A stretch of 49,703 nucleotides of DNA, taken from NCBI RefSeq assembly GCF_947632075.1, contig NZ_CANRNX010000009.1, positions 1-49,703 on the forward strand. The letters run 5' to 3'. This document shows positions 43,785 to 49,703 of this stretch, in pieces. The number at the start of each line of letters is the position of its first letter. The first letter of the stretch is position 1. A program made the translations under genes and the position numbers. The notes under the pieces were generated by a model. That model saw nothing but the letters and a program-made list of their open reading frames with translations. It did no database searches and was not told where the DNA came from. This DNA comes from an uncultured Flavobacterium sp. (GTDB taxonomy: Bacteria; Bacteroidota; Bacteroidia; Flavobacteriales; Flavobacteriaceae).

Positions 43785-45326
43785 TTACATTTTCATTAAC
43801 CAGTTTCTCATAGAAACTTCGTCGCTGATAATATTTCTTAAATCTGAAATAGAAACACGATCTTGTTGCATGGTATCTCTATGACGAATTGTAACTGTTT
43901 TGTCTTCTAATGTTTGGTGATCAACCGTGATACAGAAAGGAGTTCCTAATGCATCTTGACGACGGTAACGACGACCAACTGCATCTTTCTCATCGTAAGC
44001 TACGTTGAAATCCCATTTTAAGTCTTCGATAATTTCACGAGCCACATCTGGTAAACCATCTTTTTTAACTAAAGGTAAAACAGCAGCTTTTGTTGGAGCT
44101 AATACTGCAGGTAATTTTAAAACTGTTCTTGTTGAACCATCTTCTAAAGTTTCTTCTTGTAAAGCTTTAGAGAAAACAGCTAAAAATAAGCGATCTAAAC
44201 CTACAGAAGTTTCAACAACGTAAGGAACGTAAGATGAATTAGATTCGTTATCGAAGAACTGAAGTTTTTTTCCAGAGAATTCTTCGTGTGCTTTTAAATC
44301 AAAATCTGTACGAGAATGAATTCCTTCTAATTCTTTAAATCCGAATGGGAAATTAAACTCAATATCTGTTGCAGCGTTTGCGTAATGCGCTAATTTTTCG
44401 TGATCATGGAAACGATAATTTTCTTTTCCTAATCCTAAAGATAAATGCCAATTTAAACGAGTTTCTTTCCAATACTCGTAGTACGTCATTTCTTCTCCTG
44501 GTTTTACGAAAAACTGCATTTCCATTTGTTCGAATTCACGCATACGGAAAATAAACTGACGCGCAACGATTTCATTACGGAAAGCTTTTCCTGTTTGCGC
44601 AATTCCGAAAGGAATTTTCATACGACCTGTTTTCTGAACATTTAAAAAGTTTACAAAAATACCTTGAGCCGTTTCTGGACGTAAATATAAATCCATTGCA
44701 GAATCTGCAGATGCACCTAATTTAGTTCCGAACATTAAGTTGAACTGACGAACATCTGTCCAGTTTTTAGAACCTGTTTCTGGATCAGCAATACCTAATT
44801 CTTCAATTAGCAATTTTACGTCTGCTAAATCACCAGTATCTAAACCACGAGCCATACGTTCTAAAATTTCTTTCTTTTTAGAAAGATACTCTACAACTCT
44901 TCCGTTTGTTGCAATAAATTGTTCTTCATCAAAAGATTCTCCAAAACGAGCACGAGCTTTCTCGATTTCCTTTTGAGCTTTTTGCCAAAGTTTTTCGCAA
45001 TAATCTTCGATTAAAACATCGGCTCTATATCTTTTCTTAGAATCTTTATTATCAATTAATGGATCATTAAAAGCATCAACGTGGCCAGATGCTTTCCAAG
45101 TGGTTGGATGCATAAAAATTGAAGCATCGATACCTACAATATTTTCATGCATTTGAACCATTGATTTCCACCAGTATTCACGGATGTTTCTTTTTAATTC
45201 TACTCCATTTTGAGCATAATCGTAAACCGCGCTCAAACCATCGTAAATTTCGCTCGATGGAAAAATAAATCCATACTCTTTTGCGTGCGAAATTACATTC
45301 TTAAAAATATCTTCTTGTTTTGCCAT
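43785..45326 (-). CDS. glyS: Glycyl-tRNA synthetase (dimeric type)
   Basis: A 513-residue class II enzyme of the homodimeric (alpha2) type, not the alpha2-beta2 type of E. coli. Signatures: GFIFPSSEIYDGLSAVYDY at the N-terminus, LYLRPETAQGIFVNF (motif 2 region), FRNEIVARQFIFRMREFEQ, and EFQM-type VETSVGLDRLFLAVF (motif 3). The anticodon-binding domain is the last ~110 residues. A TATTTTTG -7 element (complement of 45331-45338) is only four bases from the ATG, so the transcript would begin at or very near the start codon. Confidence 0.96.
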   Translation of the reverse strand: MAKQEDIFKNVISHAKEYGFIFPSSEIYDGLSAVYDYAQNGVELKRNIREYWWKSMVQMHENIVGIDASIFMHPTTWKASGHVDAFNDPLIDNKDSKKRYRADVLIEDYCEKLWQKAQKEIEKARARFGESFDEEQFIATNGRVVEYLSKKKEILERMARGLDTGDLADVKLLIEELGIADPETGSKNWTDVRQFNLMFGTKLGASADSAMDLYLRPETAQGIFVNFLNVQKTGRMKIPFGIAQTGKAFRNEIVARQFIFRMREFEQMEMQFFVKPGEEMTYYEYWKETRLNWHLSLGLGKENYRFHDHEKLAHYANAATDIEFNFPFGFKELEGIHSRTDFDLKAHEEFSGKKLQFFDNESNSSYVPYVVETSVGLDRLFLAVFSKALQEETLEDGSTRTVLKLPAVLAPTKAAVLPLVKKDGLPDVAREIIEDLKWDFNVAYDEKDAVGRRYRRQDALGTPFCITVDHQTLEDKTVTIRHRDTMQQDRVSISDLRNIISDEVSMRNWLMKM

Positions 45327-45455
45327 AGTGCAAAAATAACAAAGTGATTGAAGTTAAAAAAACAATTAGTTCATAAATATACGTTTAGTTTTAAAATAAT
45401 AAATTAAAGTAATTCAGTATTATTTTGTAAATTGAATTACAAAATCTAAAACAGT

Positions 45456-46136
45456 ATGTTTCAGCATTTTTTAAATTTAATTTATCCAAAAAACTGTGTC
45501 GGTTGTAAAGAAACTCTTTTAAACCCGAAACATTTTATTTGTGTAAAATGTACACATCAATTAGATTTTATTTCTGTAGGAATAAACTCTAATCCTTTTA
45601 TTAAAAATCGATTTTATGGAAAATTAAAATTAGAACATGCAAATGCATTAATGTACTATAATAAAGAAGAGATTTCTCATTCACTAATTCATGAATTAAA
45701 ATACAAAGACAGACAAGAAATTGGAATTTACTTTGCAGAGCTAGTTTACGAAAGATACCAAAAACATGATAGCTTTAAAGATATTGACGAATTAGTTGCA
45801 GTGCCGTTGCATCCTAAAAAAGAAAAAGAACGTGGGTACAATCAATTAGATTCTTTCGGAAAAAGATTAGAAGAGTTAACGGGAATTCCTTACAATAAAA
45901 AAAGATTAGTAAGAAACTTTTATACAAAATCGCAAACTAAAAAAAATATATTTGCAAGAAGTCAGTTAAAAACAGACTTGTTTTCCGTAAACTTTAATGA
46001 AAATGACTACGGAAAACATTATTTAGTTATAGACGATGTTGTTACTACCGGTTCAACTTTAGAACTTTTAGGTAATGAATTACTTAAAATTCCTAATAGC
46101 AAACTAAGCGTATTTTTCATTGCTTACACAAAATAA
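45456..46136 (+). CDS. comF: ComF-family phosphoribosyltransferase-like protein
   Basis: A 226-residue ComF protein. The N-terminal zinc ribbon has Cys14, Cys17, Cys30 and Cys33 (CVGC and CVKC). The C-terminal phosphoribosyltransferase domain has the PRPP motif VIDDVVTTGSTLE (~192-204). ComF is linked to natural transformation, through DNA processing, though its exact role varies. Divergent from glyS; the gene 64 bases downstream may belong to the same transcript, with a gap containing a possible weak promoter. Confidence 0.92.
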   Translation: MFQHFLNLIYPKNCVGCKETLLNPKHFICVKCTHQLDFISVGINSNPFIKNRFYGKLKLEHANALMYYNKEEISHSLIHELKYKDRQEIGIYFAELVYERYQKHDSFKDIDELVAVPLHPKKEKERGYNQLDSFGKRLEELTGIPYNKKRLVRNFYTKSQTKKNIFARSQLKTDLFSVNFNENDYGKHYLVIDDVVTTGSTLELLGNELLKIPNSKLSVFFIAYTK

Positions 46137-46200
46137 CATCTTAAACAAAACATTTTCAAACTCTGAAATAAAATAGTTACTTTGTAGAAATTTGTATTTA

Positions 46201-47802
46201 ATGAAATTCTTAACATACACGCTTGCAACTTTTTTAATTTCTTGCTTACTACTAACCAGTTGTGCAAAAAGAGGTTTTATCACCGGAGGTGCTACAGACA
46301 CACTTCCTCCTGTGGTTTTAAAATCTATTCCCGAAAATTTCTCAACTCATTTTGATTCAAAAGAAATCAAATTATTTTTTGATGAATACATCAAACTAAA
46401 TAAAATCAATCAAAATTTAATTATTTCACCACCATTTGATACGCAACCCGAAATTATTCCAGCGGGTGGAGCTACAAAAACAGTTACTATTAAAATATTA
46501 GACAGCTTAAAACCAAATACTACATATAGTTTCAATTTTGGTCAAAGTATTGCAGATAATAACGAAGGAAATATTCTTACTGATTTTAAATATGTTTTCT
46601 CTACAGGTAGCTTTATAGATTCATTAAAAGTTCAAGGAAGCATTAAGGAAAGTTATAACTTCAAGAAAGATAATTTTGTTTCGGTTATGCTTTATGATGC
46701 AACAACTTTTACAGATTCAACCGTTTTTAAAGAAAAACCAATTTACATTACCAATACATTAGATAGCTTAACTACTTTTTCAATTGAAAACGTAAAAGAA
46801 GGTTCATATTATTTAGTTGCATTAAAAGACAAAAACAACAATCATAAATTTGAACCTAAAACTGAAAAAATTGGATTTATTTCAGAACCAATTCAGGTTC
46901 CAACAGATAATTTACATGAACTTATTTTGTTTAAAGAAGATAAACTTCCGAACGCAGGTAGACCTTCAATGGTTAGTCAAAACAAATGGTTAGTTGCGTA
47001 TGAAGGTGAATACAAAAACTTAGAAATAGAAGCTTTAGCAGATAACAAGCCTATTGATGTTCGTTTTTCGAAAATTCAAAAAAGCGATTCAATTCATGTT
47101 TTTGTACCAAAAATTGAATTTGATTCCATACAGTTTAATTTTAAGAATGGAGATTTTGAAAAATCATTCGTAAACAAGCCGAGAAAATTAAAAGAAATTG
47201 ATTCACTTTCTATTTCATTTAACAAAAACGGTGGCGTAGATTTTACAGATAGAATTGAACTAATAACAAGTACTCCTATACAATCTTTTGATATTGAAAA
47301 GATGAATTTAATTGACAAAGATTCTACTCAAGTTCCCTTTAAAATCTTAAATGATGAATTAAATTTAAGAATGTTAATTGATTTTGAAAAACAAGAAAAT
47401 CAAAAATACTCTTTTGAAATGTTACCTGGTGCTATTATTGATTTTTATAACAAAAGTAACGATAGTTTAACCACACAATTCTCTACGGAAGCTTACACAA
47501 AATACGGAAATCTGACTTTAAATCTACTTAATACAAACGAATTTCCATTGATTGTAGAACTTTTAGATTCCAAAGAAAATATTATTTCGTTCGTAACTAT
47601 ATCTGAGAACATACCAATTGAGTTTTTGACACTAAAACCAAATAAATATTTAGTTAGAATTATAGTTGATAAAAATAATAACGGAAAGTTTGACACTGGA
47701 AATTATTTAAATAAAGCACAAGCGGAAAAAGTTTATTTATTTGAAAATCCAATCGATGTACGAGCCAATTGGGAAGTGAATGAAACTTTAGTTTTACCAT
47801 AA
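46201..47802 (+). CDS. Ig-like-domain lipoprotein
   Basis: A 533-residue lipoprotein from the ATG at 46201; a TTG at 46192 is less likely. The lipobox is LLLTSC with Cys21. Right after come TGGATDTLPPVV and SIPENFSTHFDSKEIKLFFDE, the pattern of the Big_5 Ig-like domain, which spans about 30-140. The rest is beta-rich with repeated calcium-type DKNNNHKFEP and DKNNNGKFDTG loops (near 210 and 495). Widely conserved in Bacteroidetes but with no known function; it would be at the outer membrane. Confidence 0.85.
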   Translation: MKFLTYTLATFLISCLLLTSCAKRGFITGGATDTLPPVVLKSIPENFSTHFDSKEIKLFFDEYIKLNKINQNLIISPPFDTQPEIIPAGGATKTVTIKILDSLKPNTTYSFNFGQSIADNNEGNILTDFKYVFSTGSFIDSLKVQGSIKESYNFKKDNFVSVMLYDATTFTDSTVFKEKPIYITNTLDSLTTFSIENVKEGSYYLVALKDKNNNHKFEPKTEKIGFISEPIQVPTDNLHELILFKEDKLPNAGRPSMVSQNKWLVAYEGEYKNLEIEALADNKPIDVRFSKIQKSDSIHVFVPKIEFDSIQFNFKNGDFEKSFVNKPRKLKEIDSLSISFNKNGGVDFTDRIELITSTPIQSFDIEKMNLIDKDSTQVPFKILNDELNLRMLIDFEKQENQKYSFEMLPGAIIDFYNKSNDSLTTQFSTEAYTKYGNLTLNLLNTNEFPLIVELLDSKENIISFVTISENIPIEFLTLKPNKYLVRIIVDKNNNGKFDTGNYLNKAQAEKVYLFENPIDVRANWEVNETLVLP

Positions 47803-47830
47803 AAAAATCGAGCACTTGCTCGATTTTTTT
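47800..47830. terminator. Bidirectional hairpin terminator
   Basis: Stem ATCGAGC (47807-47813) with GCTCGAT (47818-47824), loop of four, A-run and T-run on either side. It ends the Ig-like lipoprotein gene and the convergent nitrilase gene. Confidence 0.88.
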
Positions 47831-48599
47831 ATTCTATCAACTTGAATTCATCCGCATCTTTTAAAAATGCAAAACGGTTTCTTGCCTTATTTAATCCTTC
47901 TTTTTCCAAAGAAACGATTGTAATCTGCTCTTCTATTAAAGGTTCTTGAATAAATTGACCCATATAATCTAAAACTTGTGAGTGGCCTGAATAAACATTA
48001 TTAAACGGATCAACTCCACTTCTATTAACCGCAACAACATAACTCATATTCTCTATCGCACGAGCTTTTAAAAGTGTATTCCAAGCATAAATTCGTTGAT
48101 CTGGCCAAGAGGCAACATATATAAGTAAATCATAAGCTTCATCTACGTTTCGAGAATAAACCGGAAAACGTAAATCGTAACAAACAAGTGGGCAAATTTT
48201 CCATCCTTTATATTCGACTATTAATTTTGAACTTCCTGCTTCATAAACTTTTTCTTCACCTGCTAAGGAGAACAAATGCTTTTTATCGTAGGTTTTATAA
48301 CTTCCATCTGGAAAAACAAAAAATAATCTATTATAAAATTTATTCGCTTCAGAAATAACCAAACTACCTGTAATAGCAACTTGTTTACTTTTAGCAATTT
48401 CAATCATCCACAAAACAGCTTTACCATTTTCAGTTTCAGCGATTAAATCAGGTTTCATGGAAAAACCAGTTGAAAACATTTCAGGTAAAACAATTAAATC
48501 AATCTTTTCTGTTATTGAATTAACTTTAGAAGTTAACGATTTTAGATTAGCAGCTACATTTTCCCAAATGGGATTAAATTGAATGATGGCAATTTTCAT
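47829..48599 (-). CDS. Nitrilase-family amidase (omega-amidase, YafV/Nit2-like)
   Basis: A 256-residue carbon-nitrogen hydrolase with the Glu-Lys-Cys triad: Glu40 (VLPEMFSTGF), Lys106/107 (YDKKHLF) and Cys140 (PLVCYDLRFP). The EMFSTGF segment and length match the YafV/Nit2 omega-amidases, which hydrolyse alpha-ketoglutaramate to 2-oxoglutarate and ammonia in methionine and glutamine salvage. Cytoplasmic. Located 17 bases after the unknown secreted protein gene and so possibly co-transcribed. Confidence 0.9.
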   Translation of the reverse strand: MKIAIIQFNPIWENVAANLKSLTSKVNSITEKIDLIVLPEMFSTGFSMKPDLIAETENGKAVLWMIEIAKSKQVAITGSLVISEANKFYNRLFFVFPDGSYKTYDKKHLFSLAGEEKVYEAGSSKLIVEYKGWKICPLVCYDLRFPVYSRNVDEAYDLLIYVASWPDQRIYAWNTLLKARAIENMSYVVAVNRSGVDPFNNVYSGHSQVLDYMGQFIQEPLIEEQITIVSLEKEGLNKARNRFAFLKDADEFKLIE

Positions 48600-48616
48600 A
48601 ATAAAATTTAATAAAA

Positions 48617-49516
48617 CTAAAGTGGCTCACAACCACAATCTAAATATTTTTGATAATAATAATTGTATAAAAACTCATAAGGATTAGCACTTCCAATTTT
48701 TCTTAAATTTTCAAATTCTTCTAAAGTCATCTTTTCATATTCATTTGAAATTTTTGCTTTTTTATTTTCTTTATATTCCTCCCTTTTTAACTTAGATTTT
48801 TCTTTAGCTTCTCTTTTCAAATCTTTTTTAGTTTGTTTCAATGCTTTATATTCATCAGACTTTTTATCTGCAACTTTATCTAAATAAGCTATAAAAGCAG
48901 AACAATTACTACCTACATATTTAAAATAATTAACAATTCTATTATGTATAACCATACTCCATGGATTTACATAAATCACCTCATTTTTACTCGGATGTTT
49001 TAGATAATAATATGGTGTATACATAAGAATTGAACCACGTTGTGCCGTACCAACAAAGATTCTATACCTTTTAAAGCCCGGTAAATCATTTGCTTGAAAA
49101 AACATCTGTTTAGGGTTTGAATAATCTACTTCTAATGTTTTAGCATTAATATCGTACATTGTTGTTCGGTCATAAGCTAAAAAACCATTTTCTGGGTTCT
49201 TAAAGATAACTTGAGAAACACGCTTGACATCAATTTCTTGATATTTTTCAGATTCTTTAGATTCTTTAAATAAAATAAAATCAACATCTAATTCTGGTGT
49301 ATTCAAAGCATTAGAATTAGTTGTAAAAGCTAAGGCTCTTAAAGCTTTATTTTTGGCACGATTGTTTGTCACAAAACCATTCTTAATTGACCCATCTTCA
49401 AAAACAATACTAACACCATCATCTGATTTTTCATTTGAATCGAGATGAATAAATTGAGCATTTACAGAATTAGTTAGAAATAAAATAAAGAAAATTAAAA
49501 TAAATAAATTTTTCAT
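48617..49516 (-). CDS. Exported protein of unknown function, Lys-rich
   Basis: A 299-residue protein with a cleavable signal peptide (about 1-21, ending VNAQ) and no lipobox. The mid part is beta-rich (YDRTTMYDINAKTLEVDYS, KRYRIFVGTAQRGSILMY). A strongly charged Lys/Glu segment (about 220-262) looks like a coiled coil. The C-terminus ends DCGCEPL, with a Cys-Gly-Cys. I do not recognise the family. Single gene or the head of a pair with the nitrilase gene 17 bases away; the terminator at 49574-49610 separates it from sdhB. Confidence 0.75.
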   Translation of the reverse strand: MKNLFILIFFILFLTNSVNAQFIHLDSNEKSDDGVSIVFEDGSIKNGFVTNNRAKNKALRALAFTTNSNALNTPELDVDFILFKESKESEKYQEIDVKRVSQVIFKNPENGFLAYDRTTMYDINAKTLEVDYSNPKQMFFQANDLPGFKRYRIFVGTAQRGSILMYTPYYYLKHPSKNEVIYVNPWSMVIHNRIVNYFKYVGSNCSAFIAYLDKVADKKSDEYKALKQTKKDLKREAKEKSKLKREEYKENKKAKISNEYEKMTLEEFENLRKIGSANPYEFLYNYYYQKYLDCGCEPL

Positions 49517-49573
49517 GAGTATTTATGCAAATTAGTTTGGCAATACTACAAAAAAATAAACAATTTTATAACA

Positions 49574-49610
49574 AAAAAACTCTCTATATAAATAGAGAGT
49601 TTTTTTGTTA
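49574..49610 (-). terminator. sdhB transcript terminator
   Basis: Stem ACTCTCTAT (49579-49587) with ATAGAGAGT (49592-49600), loop of four, strong runs of A and T at the sides. It lies 3' of the sdhB stop on the minus strand. Confidence 0.85.
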
Positions 49611-49625
49611 TATATAAATAAAAGC

Positions 49626-49703
49626 TTATTTAATAGAAGCTGATAAATATTCACGGTTCATACGAGCAATGTTTTCTAAAGAAATTCCTTTAGGACATTC
49701 TAC
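49626..49703 (-). CDS. sdhB: Succinate dehydrogenase iron-sulfur subunit, C-terminal end (partial)
   Basis: Only the last 25 codons are in the window, reading VECPKGISLENIARMNREYL and then SASIK before TAA at 49626-49628. The Cys-Pro-Lys-Gly-Ile segment is the last cysteine cluster of SdhB/FrdB-type iron-sulfur subunits. Too short for a sure call on its own, but the Bacteroidetes SdhB tail has this pattern. The rest of the gene lies beyond the window. Confidence 0.75.
   Translation of the reverse strand, partial: VECPKGISLENIARMNREYLSASIK

Noticed and set aside
1..49703. Phage, integrative element, toxin-antitoxin or defence system
   Set aside because: No integrase, transposase, restriction, Cas or toxin-like gene seen, and gene content is mostly conserved core functions.

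Overview
The window is an AT-rich chromosomal segment from a member of the Bacteroidota, almost certainly the Flavobacteriaceae. Four things point there: two SusC/SusD outer-membrane pairs, two secreted proteases ending in type IX secretion (T9SS) sorting domains, a Bacteroidetes-type putative porin, and promoters of the TTG-N17-22-TAnnTTTG type in place of E. coli -35/-10 boxes. Genes are dense, with short gaps that usually hold a hairpin terminator. I see no phage, integrase, insertion sequence or CRISPR array; the backbone is mostly housekeeping plus surface nutrient capture.

Region by region: (1) 1-4.1 kb: C-terminal part of a DUF6705-like protein, a PLP enzyme of the cystathionine beta-synthase type, a structured intergenic repeat, and a putative porin. 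(2) 4.2-16.3 kb: two susCD operons on the minus strand, separated by a subtilisin-like T9SS protease and rnhB. (3) 16.5-25 kb: lipB with a small YqaE/Pmp3-like gene (17254-17415), lysS, a small secreted protein, a merR-lemA-TPM-TPM operon, and divergent alaS. (4) 24.8-31.3 kb: an operon for an M28 peptidase, an SDR, a SprT-like protein and mannose-1-phosphate guanylyltransferase; pdhA-pdhC (E1 alpha and E2 of pyruvate dehydrogenase); and tRNA-Leu(UAG). (5) 31.3-38.8 kb: an M20 dipeptidase, a queD-like gene with lpxH, a convergent overlapping HTTM gene with ribF, and a metzincin T9SS protease. (6) 38.8-43.7 kb: an HD hydrolase, acyl-ACP desaturase and plsC, a bacilliredoxin, a strong candidate small RNA gene (about 41888-41983), and a fibrinogen-like surface protein. 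(7) 43.8-49.7 kb: glyS, comF, an Ig-like lipoprotein, a nitrilase-family omega-amidase, an unknown secreted protein, and the very end of sdhB.

Functionally, lipB and pdhA/pdhC connect through lipoylation, and plsC, the desaturase and lpxH through membrane-lipid and lipid A synthesis. The SusCD pairs and the three peptidases (S8, M12B-like, M28) suggest extracellular protein or glycan scavenging. Three aminoacyl-tRNA synthetases (lysS, alaS, glyS) and a tRNA-Leu mark core chromosome. The least explained elements are the free-standing sRNA candidate with its own promoter and terminator, and the roughly 80-nt self-pairing repeat at 1995-2076.
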